A stretch of DNA of 64,000 nt. It comes from Martelella mediterranea. Lineage in GTDB: Bacteria; Pseudomonadota; Alphaproteobacteria; Rhizobiales; Rhizobiaceae. Under the pieces are notes generated by a model that was not told the DNA's origin, made no database searches, and saw nothing but the letters and a program-made list of their open reading frames with translations. The translations under genes were made by a program, and so were the position numbers. Numbering within the stretch: the stretch's first letter is position 1; each line of letters opens with the position of its first letter. This document shows, piece by piece, positions 1 through 7,821 of this stretch. The stretch lies in the NCBI RefSeq assembly GCF_021021415.1, contig NZ_JAINWJ010000049.1:1-64000 (forward strand). The letters are read 5' to 3'.

Positions 1-20
1 CTGATATCACTCAATAACTT

Positions 21-374
21 TTAAATCGGCCTCTCAGATATGAGTGCCATCATCTCGCCATCCAGAAAATCGGCATTTTCCGGTGGCGGGAAAAGCTCCA
101 AGTCCTCAGACGTATGCGGAACAATTCCAACTTCGTCATTCGGGATATAGCCAACCAGATAGACCCCCAGAACATCCTCTTTTTCTTTATATCCCCGGCA
201 TTCAACTATCTTTTCTCCCACGACCGCACGACGTGTTGTTGGGCCTTCGAATGTGGCATGGATGGACTTCATAGCTTCGTATATCGATAACTTTGGAGGT
301 TGGTTTGTCCGGAAACTGTGCTCAGAAATTGCGAGTTTTGTTTGAAGCACTTTTTGAACCGACTCTTTAGCCAC
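21..374 (-). CDS. Hypothetical protein, low-GC, at the prophage edge
   Basis: A 117-residue soluble protein that I do not recognise. It has no signal peptide or membrane segment. The C-terminal half is acidic, and a basic stretch lies around residues 45-65. The reading frame is clean, from ATG at 374 to TAA at 21. Base composition is clearly lower in GC than the neighbouring phage genes, as is common for late-acquired phage cargo genes. It lies downstream of the methylase on the same strand, about 140 bases away. It could be an intact small protein or the N-terminal part of a longer one that ended by mutation; the sequence left of the window would decide. Confidence 0.45.
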   Translation of the reverse strand: MAKESVQKVLQTKLAISEHSFRTNQPPKLSIYEAMKSIHATFEGPTTRRAVVGEKIVECRGYKEKEDVLGVYLVGYIPNDEVGIVPHTSEDLELFPPPENADFLDGEMMALISERPI

Positions 375-513
375 GTCTTCCCCCTCCGTAAGTTGAAACG
401 GAAGTAATATTGAAGAAATCGGCTAGAGAGTCCATCCATCAAAGGGCGGATTGATTTCCCCAAGGCGGTCTTTCCTAATAGAGAGTGGTAGCCTGTTGAC
501 CGTGGGGGTAGCC

Positions 514-1362
514 TCATTCGGCCGCCACGCGAAAAGACTTTGCTGGCGTTATGATGACCTCCTTCACGCCCTTGTTGTTGCCGTCAGAGATCGAATATGT
601 GCAATCGACCTCCTCGATGTCGAACCGTGAGAAGGTTTCGAAGACGCCTTGAACGGCATTTAAGGACAGTATGAAGGTGCCTTGAAGGCCGGCTAAAGCC
701 TCCGCCATCGCCTCGAAATCCTCCCGGCCGAAGACGTCGGCGCCATAATCGGCCTCGTTTCCCCAATAGGGCGGGTCGAGATAGAACAGCATGCCTGGTC
801 GATCATAGCGGCGGATGAAGTCCTGCCAGGGCAGGCATTCGATGACGACGCCGGCGAGGCGCTCGTGGATGTCCTCAAGCGTCGAGGCGAGCTTGACCAG
901 ATTGAAGCGCGCGCCGGTGGTCTTGCTGACCCCGAAATTCCGGCCGGCGACCTTGCCGCCGAAGGCGAGGCGCTGGAGATAGAGGAAGCGGGCGGCGCGT
1001 TCGAGATCGGTCAGCGTTGACGGGTCGGTCTTCATCAGCCGCTCGAACTCCCGCCTTCCGGAGATCTGGAAGCGGAGCGTATCCATGAACTGCGGAAAGT
1101 GCCGCTGCAGGATGCGGAAGAAGTTGGCGACATCGCCGCTGATATCGTTGATCACCTCCGTCCTCGGCTGGCGATCGCGGCGCAGGAACACGCCGCCCAT
1201 GCCGACGAAGGGCTCGGCGTAGCCATCATGCGGGGTCGCATTGATCCTGGCGATCACGGTCTTCGACAGAATGCGCTTGCCGCCGATATAGCCGGCGGCG
1301 GGAACGGTCGGAGCGACCGGGCGCTGATTTACCATTTCAAATATCTCACGAGTCAGACACAC
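514..1362 (-). CDS. DNA adenine methylase (D12 class, Dam-like)
   Basis: Predicted SAM-dependent N6-adenine DNA methyltransferase of the D12/Dam family. Motif I is seen as PFVGMGG (around residue 52, the FxGxG loop that binds SAM), and the catalytic motif IV is DPPYWGN (around residue 195). An N-terminal GGKRIL segment matches the usual Dam start region. At 282 residues it is a normal length. The start is ambiguous: GTG at 1362 has a purine-rich AAAGGGCGG just upstream, while ATG at 1335 would give the compact start MVNQRP. No restriction enzyme gene adjoins it, so it is most likely an orphan phage methylase that protects or marks phage DNA. It ends the tail gene string. Confidence 0.88.
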   Translation of the reverse strand: MCLTREIFEMVNQRPVAPTVPAAGYIGGKRILSKTVIARINATPHDGYAEPFVGMGGVFLRRDRQPRTEVINDISGDVANFFRILQRHFPQFMDTLRFQISGRREFERLMKTDPSTLTDLERAARFLYLQRLAFGGKVAGRNFGVSKTTGARFNLVKLASTLEDIHERLAGVVIECLPWQDFIRRYDRPGMLFYLDPPYWGNEADYGADVFGREDFEAMAEALAGLQGTFILSLNAVQGVFETFSRFDIEEVDCTYSISDGNNKGVKEVIITPAKSFRVAAE

Positions 1363-1480
1363 TCGCGCCGCCCTTTATGGGGTGCGGGTGTGGCAGTTAA
1401 CTCATTGTGCTGTCCGGCGGGTCTCTCTGCCAAGTGTGACCCCGCCGCGCCATGGCCGTGAGGCCATGGCCACCTGCCTG

Positions 1481-2143
1481 CTATGCTTGCGAAGGCCACG
1501 CCGCCGCCAGATCGGCAAAGGCGTCATCGATCGCGGCCGCGTCGGTAACGGAGCCATCCGCGATCGCGGCGAGCACCGTCGCGCGGCGATCGAAGGTCGA
1601 TTGCACGAACGCGCCGACGGCCGTCGCCAGCGCGATCGCCTCTGCGGCCGTCAGGCTCACCATCCCGTCGCCGGCATCGAAGTTGAAGGTCCGCACCTCG
1701 TCCTGCTGGGCGAGCATGGCCATGCCGTTGATCAGCGCAATCGCGCCGTCATCGCACCTGACCTGGACGCCATTGATATCCGTGCCGGCCACGCGGATGC
1801 GCCAGGAGAGGTTGCGGGCATAGGCGGCAAGCTCGTCAGCCGTCGGCGGCGGCGCAGGGACGATCGGTTCTTCCGCAAGCAATCCAAGCTCGCCAGGATC
1901 GCCGAGAGTTTCGACCTCGACAGCTTTACCGTCCTTGCTGAACCAAGTCTGTCCCCGATAGTCCGCGACGAGGGACCATTGCCCGTCGACGAACACGCTT
2001 GCCTCATCCGGCCCGGCATCGGGCGGCGCAACGGTCACGGCATTTGCGGGCACGAGGAAACGACCTTTCTCCAGCGGGTCCGCATCGGCTTGTCCGTGCC
2101 CGAGATACTCGCCGGTCACGGCGCTGAAATAATAGATATCCAT
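1481..2143 (-). CDS. DUF4376-type phage tail protein
   Basis: A 220-residue protein with the two-part layout of tail-fibre accessory proteins. The N-terminal half (about 1-80) has the opening MDIYYFSAVTGEYLG and a later DYRGQTWF segment. The C-terminal half (about 105-215) resembles DUF4376, with WRIRVAGTDINGVQV followed by an alanine-rich helix. A good GGAGCAG ribosome site precedes the ATG at 2143, and only 12 bases separate it from the fibre gene. Such proteins are probably tail-fibre assembly factors or minor tail parts; the exact role is unknown. Family placement is from recalled pattern, not from a search. Confidence 0.72.
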   Translation of the reverse strand: MDIYYFSAVTGEYLGHGQADADPLEKGRFLVPANAVTVAPPDAGPDEASVFVDGQWSLVADYRGQTWFSKDGKAVEVETLGDPGELGLLAEEPIVPAPPPTADELAAYARNLSWRIRVAGTDINGVQVRCDDGAIALINGMAMLAQQDEVRTFNFDAGDGMVSLTAAEAIALATAVGAFVQSTFDRRATVLAAIADGSVTDAAAIDDAFADLAAAWPSQA

Positions 2144-2155
2144 GATCTGCTCCGG

Positions 2156-3112
2156 TCAGTATTTGATGCAGGCAAGAAGCGCGATGTTGCGGGGGCGGTT
2201 TTCGCTGCCGTTCGATGCTCCGCCAGCCGCTGATGTCGTGCCGTTTTCTGCGGCGAAATTGGCTCCCCCGTCGACCACCCAAGGGTACGCGCCGCCAGCA
2301 AGATACCGGCGCGGTCCGGACCAGTTGTGGGTATGCGACTGCATCTGCGAGCCCTGAAACGATCCGAGCGTACGGCCGCTGTCGACCCCTCGACCATCAT
2401 CAAGTGAGCGCAGAAACTCTCCTCTGAGATCGGGAAGGTTGAAGGTCGTCGCGCCATCGCCGGCGCCAAAAGTCGTTCCGATCGCACTGTAGAGGCCGGA
2501 ATAGATTGCGCGGGATACAGCCGCGCCGTTGGCCTTGAGCCAGCCCGTCGGCGCTGAACTCCTCGCGAAAAACGCGACCCTGCCAGGCGTTTCAGGCTCT
2601 GTACCCAGCGTCTGCCGTGCCTCTGACGAATCCGCGTCGCCCAGCAGGGTTTTCGCGAACGTCGAGACGCCCAGTGTCGCCAACGCATTGCTCGCGTTCG
2701 CGTCATCGAGCAGCGATCGCGCGAAGCTCGTCAGCGTGGTGATGGCGGCAGAGCCCGCGTCGTTGAAGTAGGGCAGTTTGTCGGCCGCCGGCGTCAACCC
2801 GGCGAGGGCTGACAACGTCTCGTTGTCAAGCCGCCGAATATAGTCCGCCAACGCCGCAGCATTGGCGATCACCTGATTGGCGTCATCCTGCCGCTGCAGA
2901 GCATAGGCATAGGTGCCGGACGCGCCGACCCATTCGGTGGCCGCCGTGATTGCGGTGTCGCTGTCGACGCTTGCGATCGGCAGCGGATTGCCTGCCGCCT
3001 GCGGATAGATCACCCCGCCGGCGATCAGCGCCGTCGTCCAGCCCGTGCCATCGCCGGTGACGGCTCTCGATCCGTTGGTGAGCGTGATTGTGCCTGTGGC
3101 GTAAGCGGTCAT
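2156..3112 (-). CDS. Phage tail fibre protein with collar domain
   Basis: A 318-residue tail fibre. The N-terminal part (1-80) is a beta-rich attachment region ([19 protein letters not shown]), followed by a helical, alanine-rich shaft (85-180). A tail-collar domain lies around 190-245, with [19 protein letters not shown] and the typical [14 protein letters not shown]. The C-terminal tip ends [15 protein letters not shown], the usual ending of collar/microcystin-dependent-type proteins. The start ATG at 3112 overlaps the TGA of the upstream gene (TGATG), which supports it over longer in-frame extensions. It probably forms the receptor-binding fibre of the lost phage. Confidence 0.86.
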   Translation of the reverse strand: MTAYATGTITLTNGSRAVTGDGTGWTTALIAGGVIYPQAAGNPLPIASVDSDTAITAATEWVGASGTYAYALQRQDDANQVIANAAALADYIRRLDNETLSALAGLTPAADKLPYFNDAGSAAITTLTSFARSLLDDANASNALATLGVSTFAKTLLGDADSSEARQTLGTEPETPGRVAFFARSSAPTGWLKANGAAVSRAIYSGLYSAIGTTFGAGDGATTFNLPDLRGEFLRSLDDGRGVDSGRTLGSFQGSQMQSHTHNWSGPRRYLAGGAYPWVVDGGANFAAENGTTSAAGGASNGSENRPRNIALLACIKY

Positions 3113-3489
3113 CAGATAACCTCGTCGAAGATGAATGCAGAGATGGTCAGCGGCCGGCCGAGCATGTTGTAGAGCCTGAGCCGGTCGTAATAGGGCTCGA
3201 AACGGGCGTAGAAGGTCTTCTCGCCGGGGATGGTGTTGTCCGTTGCCTTGAGCACGATGAAGGGCGGAAGCCCGTAGTCTTTCGCCGTGTTGATCATCAC
3301 CGTGGAGGGCGGGCCGCCGGAAGAGCGCGCGGCAAGCCATGCGGTCACCACCTCCTTCGGCGTCAGCGGCCGCATGCCTTCCTTGATGGTCAGATGCTGG
3401 TCGGCCGCCGTCAGCGCATCGTGACTGGGCATGGAGACGCGAAAACGGAACGCGCCATTGTCATTGCCGATGAACACCCGCCGCGTCAT
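3112..3489 (-). CDS. Small phage tail-region protein, unknown
   Basis: A 125-residue protein starting [19 protein letters not shown]. It is predicted soluble and beta-rich, with no recognised domain. The start is fixed by an ATGA overlap with the preceding gene, and its stop overlaps the start of the fibre gene. This translational coupling and its place between tail-tip and fibre genes argue for a minor tail or fibre-connector role. The N-terminus resembles that of the next gene upstream (MARRIIIGRHPGFGVSGAF): both read basic residues, then IIIG or VFIG, then a G-rich turn. The pair may share a docking segment. Confidence 0.7.
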   Translation of the reverse strand: MTRRVFIGNDNGAFRFRVSMPSHDALTAADQHLTIKEGMRPLTPKEVVTAWLAARSSGGPPSTVMINTAKDYGLPPFIVLKATDNTIPGEKTFYARFEPYYDRLRLYNMLGRPLTISAFIFDEVI

Positions 3490-3956
3490 GTCGCCCTCTT
3501 CAGGATGATGTAATAGAAGTCGAAATCCGCGTTGCGCGGGCCGGTGTCGGCGTAGGTCTTGGCCTTGATCGTCCAGTTGTTTTCCAGCCAGACGCCGAAG
3601 AAGAACGGGACCTCGCCAAGCGTGGTGTCGCGATTGACGCAACTGCTTGTCGGGTAATAGTTGGAGTCCACCGGGACCGCGTTGGCATTGTGCGGATTGG
3701 CGTAGGTCATCGAGCCGTAGAACAGCGGCCTGTAGCCAAGGTCGGGGAAATTGACCGTCGCCCACCATGTCGAATAGCCGTTGCCGGTGGTCCGCCCCAT
3801 GCGAAAGCGGCCCTCGGCGTGCACCGCCACGTTCTGGTATCGGGAATCGAGCAGCAACGCGCCGGTCGGGTTGACGACGTCGTCGCCGGGCCGGCTCAGG
3901 AACGCGCCGGAAACGCCGAAGCCCGGATGTCTGCCGATGATGATGCGTCTCGCCAT
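3486..3956 (-). CDS. Phage tail-region protein, unknown
   Basis: A 156-residue protein rich in aromatic residues and glycine (RTTGNGYSTWWATVNFPDLG; FFFGVWLENNWTIKAKTY), suggesting an all-beta, exposed structural protein. It has no signal peptide or membrane helix. The ATG at 3956 follows the preceding stop by only two bases, and its TGA overlaps the next start in an ATGA. It belongs to a run of small genes between the tail-tip protein and the fibre, a position often taken by tail appendage proteins. I recognise no named family. Confidence 0.7.
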   Translation of the reverse strand: MARRIIIGRHPGFGVSGAFLSRPGDDVVNPTGALLLDSRYQNVAVHAEGRFRMGRTTGNGYSTWWATVNFPDLGYRPLFYGSMTYANPHNANAVPVDSNYYPTSSCVNRDTTLGEVPFFFGVWLENNWTIKAKTYADTGPRNADFDFYYIILKRAT

Positions 3957-3958
3957 GA

Positions 3959-4399
3959 TCAGACCCCAAACACGCGATAGTGGATGAGCCCGCGATATCG
4001 GCGATAGCCGCCGCCGGGGATGGACGGCCGAGAAAGCTCAAGCCGATCGGCATAGACCCTGGAACCATCTTCCACGGTGCTGTCTTCTATCCGCAGCTCG
4101 CCAAAGCCCGCGCCGTCATAGGGCGTGCTCGCGCCCTGGTTCTCGAAGGTGACATAGGCGGCCGGCACATAGCCGGGCGAGGGAAAGTGGATGACCAGCG
4201 GCGATGCGGTCGAGGTCAGGCCGTCGTTTCCGTTGACCGGCGCCGGGTCCGTGATGGTCCCGGCCGCGATCAAAACGCCTGAAAAATTCCAGTTGGAGTC
4301 AAACAGCTTGTGCCGGTCGGAAATCCCGCCGTCATAGGCATCATATCCTGGCTTGGTCAGCAGGATGCGGCCGGCCGTCATGAGAAATCGCGTTGCCAT
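3959..4399 (-). CDS. Phage tail-region protein, unknown
   Basis: A 146-residue protein (MATRFLMTAGRILLTKPGYDAYDGG), beta-rich, with no signal or membrane segment. Its start overlaps the stop of the large tail-tip gene (ATG at 4399, TGA at 4401-4399), so the two are translationally coupled. The opening LLTKPGYDA is the kind of N-terminus seen in small accessory proteins encoded directly after tail-tip proteins in rhizobial siphophage-like prophages; that match is from memory and weak. It is likely a minor tail component. Confidence 0.68.
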   Translation of the reverse strand: MATRFLMTAGRILLTKPGYDAYDGGISDRHKLFDSNWNFSGVLIAAGTITDPAPVNGNDGLTSTASPLVIHFPSPGYVPAAYVTFENQGASTPYDGAGFGELRIEDSTVEDGSRVYADRLELSRPSIPGGGYRRYRGLIHYRVFGV

Positions 4400-6501
4400 C
4401 AGTCGCTCACCGAAAGGTAATCATTGTCGAGATCGAGCCGCGTCTTGCCGCTGGAGCCGCGCAACAGACCGGCGACGATCGTGCCGATATGGCTGGCGTT
4501 GAGCTTCAGGACGCCGCCTTCGAACAGGAATGGCCGCTGGCCATTGTTGAGCACCACGAACTGGTCGGCGTTGACGGCAAAGCGTGAGCGCTGAACGCCG
4601 CCCTCGGTGTAGATTTCGAGGTAGAGGCCGCTTTCGTGATAGCCGCTGCCCGTGCCGGCCCTCAGGAGGACGGAGAAGCGGGCATTGACGCCGCTCTGGT
4701 TGGCGGTGGCTGCGAACTTCACCTGACCGGCCGCGAAGTTCTCGTTCAGCAACGCGGTCACGGCCGATGTCTGCTGCGCGATCGCCTCGTCGGCGGTCAC
4801 GCGCGCCTGGCGTTCCTCGACAACCGATGCGGAGACATCGACGATCTCGGCGCCGACCAGTTCAAGCGTCTGGGCAAGCGCTTCATCCTCACTGGCGCGC
4901 ACCAGCCTTTCCTCGATGATCTGCGCCAGCGCCTCGCCGCTCTGCTGACGCAAGACCTGACGGTCGAGAAGGCCGACGGAGCCTTGCAGCGAAAGCGCCG
5001 CTGCAAGCTCGGAGGAGCGCCTGATCGAGCGGTCGAGATCGGCCTGAAGCTCCTCGAAGCGCTTGCGGATGTCCTCGCCGACCGTATCCAGTCTGACGCC
5101 AAGGTCCTCCATGACATTCGGCGTTTCGACTTCCAGCCAGTCGGACCATGCCTGGTTCCGCACGAGGTCGGAGATGAACCGCCCGCGCGCCTCGACCCAT
5201 GTCTTCGACGGCAGCGGGCCGATCAGCCAGGAGTAGGGCTCCTCGTAAGCCGTCGTATGACCGGAAAACAGCATCTGGCCGGTGTCGCGGACGCGCACCT
5301 GCACGACCACGGCCGTCACGCCATCGATGCCCGCGCCACAGGAGACCTTGATGGCGGCCAACCGGCCGACGCCATTGCCATCGGCCATGGAGGCGGGCTC
5401 CACGGTCCAGCCCTTCATGATCTGCACCGGCGGCGTTCCCCGACCGAGCAGACCCGTCGTCGGCGGAATGACGATCGACGGCGGATCGTAGTCGGCGGGA
5501 TCGATCTCCTTGATCGTGACCTGGCTGAGCGAGCCCGGCAGGCGCGTCAGCGTGGTGATCTGGAAGGCCTTGTCCTGATAATTGTTGCGCGCGCTCGTCC
5601 AGGCGATCACGTCGCCGGCTTCCAGCAGGCGCGAGGGCGGCGGCAGAACGAGGGTGTGAACGCGCATCCGCCGCCCGTCCTCGATCATGGTCTTTTGCAG
5701 GTGCTGGACCTGCTCCGACCATGGCACGGCGGCGAAGGTCACCGATTGCGCCAGGCTGCGGCCATCGGCGGCAACCGCCGCGTCCTGGGCATATTCCGGC
5801 GCGTCCTTGCGCGCCCATTTGTCGCCCGGCTCGGGATAGGAGGCGGAGATCGTGTTGTGGGTATCGGAGAGCGACGGCCAGGGATCGAGCTGCTGCGGCT
5901 TGGTGATGATGACGTCCGCGTCGGTGAAGGCATAGACGGCCGCGCCTGGCCCGCCGACCGCGAGCTTCAGCACGCCGCCGCCCTCGACGAAGACGCCGTT
6001 GCAGGCAAGCCGGAACTGCTCCAGCACATCGAGCGGCTCGGCGCTGACATCGATCTCGATGCCGGCGCGATATTGCTGCGCGCCGTGTGCAGTTATGTCG
6101 CATTCGTTGGCGGCCGCCATCCAGTCGGACGGCGGAAGCCGGAGCGCCTCGACGTTCTGGCCGCCATAATACCAGCCGCCGGCGTGCCGCATGCCGCGGG
6201 CGATGTTGTAGGCGATCACGGCCGGACTAAGCGTTGGCGTCCAGGTCGCGGGATTATCGAAACGCTGCGGGCCAATGCCGCCGACGGTATCGTCGCGGTG
6301 CGGGTCGTAGAGCGGCAGCGGCGGCGGCTCGACCAGCACGGCCGGATTGCCGGAAAACAGATCGTCATTCTTCCGGAACGTGACGATGATCGCCTGCTTG
6401 CCACGGCCGATCATGGAGTGGCGATAGGGCTTTTCGACGTTGGCGAACTTCGAGAGGAAAAAGACGTCGGCCTCCGTCTGGGCGCCATCGAGATATCGCA
6501 C
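4399..6501 (-). CDS. Phage tail-tip (J-like) protein, 5' truncated
   Basis: About 700 residues of a tail-tip/host-specificity protein, the baseplate-hub part of long-tailed phages. The N-terminal third (DDTVGGIGPQRFDNPATWTP ... PAVIAYNIARG) matches the middle of such proteins. A long beta-rich region follows, then a coiled-coil stretch (about 480-590) and a C-terminal segment with RSRFAVNADQFVVLNN typical of DUF1983-like ends. The only usable start is an internal GTG at 6501, with no visible ribosome site. The frame stays coherent upstream for about 30 codons (HYPISEFRQDGKDHAW), then meets TGA near 6591. I infer that the original N-terminal portion was deleted, so the gene is probably non-functional. 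Confidence 0.8.
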   Translation of the reverse strand: MRYLDGAQTEADVFFLSKFANVEKPYRHSMIGRGKQAIIVTFRKNDDLFSGNPAVLVEPPPLPLYDPHRDDTVGGIGPQRFDNPATWTPTLSPAVIAYNIARGMRHAGGWYYGGQNVEALRLPPSDWMAAANECDITAHGAQQYRAGIEIDVSAEPLDVLEQFRLACNGVFVEGGGVLKLAVGGPGAAVYAFTDADVIITKPQQLDPWPSLSDTHNTISASYPEPGDKWARKDAPEYAQDAAVAADGRSLAQSVTFAAVPWSEQVQHLQKTMIEDGRRMRVHTLVLPPPSRLLEAGDVIAWTSARNNYQDKAFQITTLTRLPGSLSQVTIKEIDPADYDPPSIVIPPTTGLLGRGTPPVQIMKGWTVEPASMADGNGVGRLAAIKVSCGAGIDGVTAVVVQVRVRDTGQMLFSGHTTAYEEPYSWLIGPLPSKTWVEARGRFISDLVRNQAWSDWLEVETPNVMEDLGVRLDTVGEDIRKRFEELQADLDRSIRRSSELAAALSLQGSVGLLDRQVLRQQSGEALAQIIEERLVRASEDEALAQTLELVGAEIVDVSASVVEERQARVTADEAIAQQTSAVTALLNENFAAGQVKFAATANQSGVNARFSVLLRAGTGSGYHESGLYLEIYTEGGVQRSRFAVNADQFVVLNNGQRPFLFEGGVLKLNASHIGTIVAGLLRGSSGKTRLDLDNDYLSVSD

Positions 6502-6591
6502 CCAGGCATGATCCTTGCCGTCCTGGCGGAACTCCGAAATCGGATAATGGCGAAGTGTCAGGCATGTATCAAGGCCGTGCGCTCAACGCTT

Positions 6592-6799
6592 ACGTTTGCG
6601 GTGATGTTGGCGCTCGGACGGATGGCTTTGCTGTAGGCTCAAAGCCGTTGCCGAGAATTCTGCCTGGTCCCTCGGGTCAAGCCCGAAGGTGACCCAAGCA
6701 AAGGGGGGGAGTTTGTGGAACGTACCGGAAATGCCGCTGAACTGGTTGGCCTCTTCGGGCTTGGCCTTTGCCGCTCTGCCTTTCTACGTCTACCGCCTC
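6592..6799. other. Junction between prophage remnant and chromosomal locus
   Basis: This stretch holds no convincing gene. It starts at the in-frame stop that ends the broken tail-tip frame and runs to the end of the RpiR-type regulator. It includes one half-unit of a palindromic intergenic repeat (see 6662-6693). I see no direct repeat that would mark an attachment site. Confidence 0.5.
6662..6693. repeat. Half-unit of a palindromic intergenic repeat
   Basis: The core CTCGGGTCAAGCCCGA lies between GCCTGG on the left and TGAC on the right. The same frame (GCCTGG, CTCGGGTCAAGCCCGA, TGAC, equal spacing) recurs at 11671-11702 inside a larger palindromic unit. The short palindrome TCGGG-TCAAG-CCCGA can fold. 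Elements of this sequence type are common intergenic repeats in alphaproteobacteria. This copy lies beside the prophage junction. Confidence 0.65.
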
Positions 6800-7684
6800 T
6801 CACCCCGGTCGCCGAAACAGCCGGCTCTGCTCGAACAGCCCCTCCAGCACGCTGATGCGTTCGCGGGTCTTGGCCCAGCTTTTCGATTGCACCGCCTCGA
6901 TCAGTGCCTCGGCCACGAACAAAGTGACGATCGAGGAGTCCCAGGCGGAGGGAACCTCGATGTGGACGCGGAAGGTGTGGCGGGCGAATTTGGCGACCGG
7001 GGAGGCCCACTGGTCGGTGAACAGGATGATTTCCAGCCCGTTTTCCTTCGCCACCCGCGCCAGCACCGCCATGTCCTGCTCGTAGCGACGGATATCGAAG
7101 ATCACCAGTACATCGCCCTCGGCCATGTTCAGCATGTGCTGCGGCCATGAGGAGGAGTTGGACGACATCAGCGTCGTCTTCGGCCGGATCACCTGCATAT
7201 GGGTGAAGAAATAGCTGGCGAGCGCGCCGGTGATGCGGCCGCCGACGAAATAGATCGCGCGATCGAGATCGGAGAGAAGCTCGGCGGCGCCTGAAAAGGT
7301 CGCTTGGTCGAGTTGTGACAGCGTGCGGCGCATATTGTCGATCGCGGCCTCGCCGAAGCGGTTCAGGATATGGGTCTCGGGCACGTTGCGGGCGAGGCGG
7401 TCATGCTTGGCGATCGGATTGGAAAGCGTCGCCTCCAGCTCCTGATGAAGCCGCGCCTGAAACTCGCCATAGCCTTTGAAACCGAGCTTCTGCACCATGC
7501 GGGCGACCGTCGGCGTCGACACTTCGGCGTTTTCGGCAAGCGTTGTGATGCTGCCGAGGCCGGAGACCGGATAGTTCTCCCGGATCGTGTCGGCCAGCCG
7601 CTTCTCTGACCGCGTCAGCCCCTCATAGCTGGCGGCGATAATGTCGGCGACTGTCCGGACTGGTTCGTTCACGCTCTGCTCCAT
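6800..7684 (-). CDS. RpiR/MurR-family transcriptional regulator
   Basis: A 294-residue regulator. The N-terminal HTH_6 DNA-binding domain (about 10-85) contains LTRSEKRLADTIRENY and the recognition region SITTLAENAEVSTPTVARMVQKLGFKG, written here in parts of the usual RpiR pattern. The C-terminal SIS-like sensor domain (about 120-260) shows IYFVGGRITGALASYF and later FDIRRYEQDMAVLARVAKENG. Such sensors normally bind a phosphosugar or a pathway metabolite. It is divergent from the adjacent catabolic operon with about 137 bases between starts, so it is very likely the local regulator. The inducer is unknown. A palindrome at 7733-7750 is a candidate operator. Confidence 0.9.
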   Translation of the reverse strand: MEQSVNEPVRTVADIIAASYEGLTRSEKRLADTIRENYPVSGLGSITTLAENAEVSTPTVARMVQKLGFKGYGEFQARLHQELEATLSNPIAKHDRLARNVPETHILNRFGEAAIDNMRRTLSQLDQATFSGAAELLSDLDRAIYFVGGRITGALASYFFTHMQVIRPKTTLMSSNSSSWPQHMLNMAEGDVLVIFDIRRYEQDMAVLARVAKENGLEIILFTDQWASPVAKFARHTFRVHIEVPSAWDSSIVTLFVAEALIEAVQSKSWAKTRERISVLEGLFEQSRLFRRPG

Positions 7685-7732
7685 GGTTCGCGCTCATTAA
7701 GAGATGCGGCGCCAATTCCGTCAATGGCAAAA

Positions 7733-7750
7733 ATGAAGAGAAGTTTTCAT
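7733..7750. promoter_or_regulatory. Candidate RpiR-type operator palindrome
   Basis: The 18-base sequence ATGAAGAGAAGTTTTCAT is an imperfect inverted repeat: ATGAAGA on one side, and ATGAAAA when the other arm is read on the opposite strand. RpiR-family regulators often bind GAAA/TTTC inverted repeats. It lies in the divergent region, 49 bases from the regulator start and just upstream of a perfect -35 element for the catabolic operon. Assignment to this regulator is inference. Confidence 0.45.
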
Positions 7751-7757
7751 CCTGCGA

Positions 7758-7786
7758 TTGACAACGTCGGCGTTCTGAAGAACTAT
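7758..7786 (+). promoter_or_regulatory. Candidate promoter of the catabolic operon
   Basis: A perfect TTGACA (7758-7763) is followed after 17 bases by AACTAT (7781-7786), a weak -10. The amidohydrolase gene starts 36 bases further on, preceded by an AGGGG ribosome site. The -35 is convincing and the -10 is poor, which suits an activated or tightly regulated promoter. Confidence 0.45.
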
Positions 7787-7821
7787 TTACAAAACAAGAA
7801 ATACAAAAATCAGGGGATCGG

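Larger units (their letters stand above)
1..6591 (-). mobile_element. Prophage remnant (tail module with methylase)
   Basis: Seven tightly packed or overlapping minus-strand genes encode phage tail-type proteins: a tail-tip protein, three small tail genes, a collar-domain fibre and a DUF4376 protein, followed by a Dam-type methylase and a small unknown gene. No capsid, terminase, tape-measure or integrase gene lies to the right. The largest tail gene has lost its 5' end near 6591, and ordinary chromosomal genes start at 6800. The left limit is beyond the window, so integrase or lysis genes there cannot be excluded. I infer a decayed or partly deleted prophage and see no attachment-site duplication. 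Confidence 0.75.

Noticed and set aside
269-517. 82-codon minus-strand frame between the methylase and the first gene
   Set aside because: It overlaps the better-supported 117-residue gene and has no coherent protein composition.
4636-6636. Plus-strand open frame of 666 codons across the tail-tip gene
   Set aside because: Antisense shadow; no recognisable protein motif.
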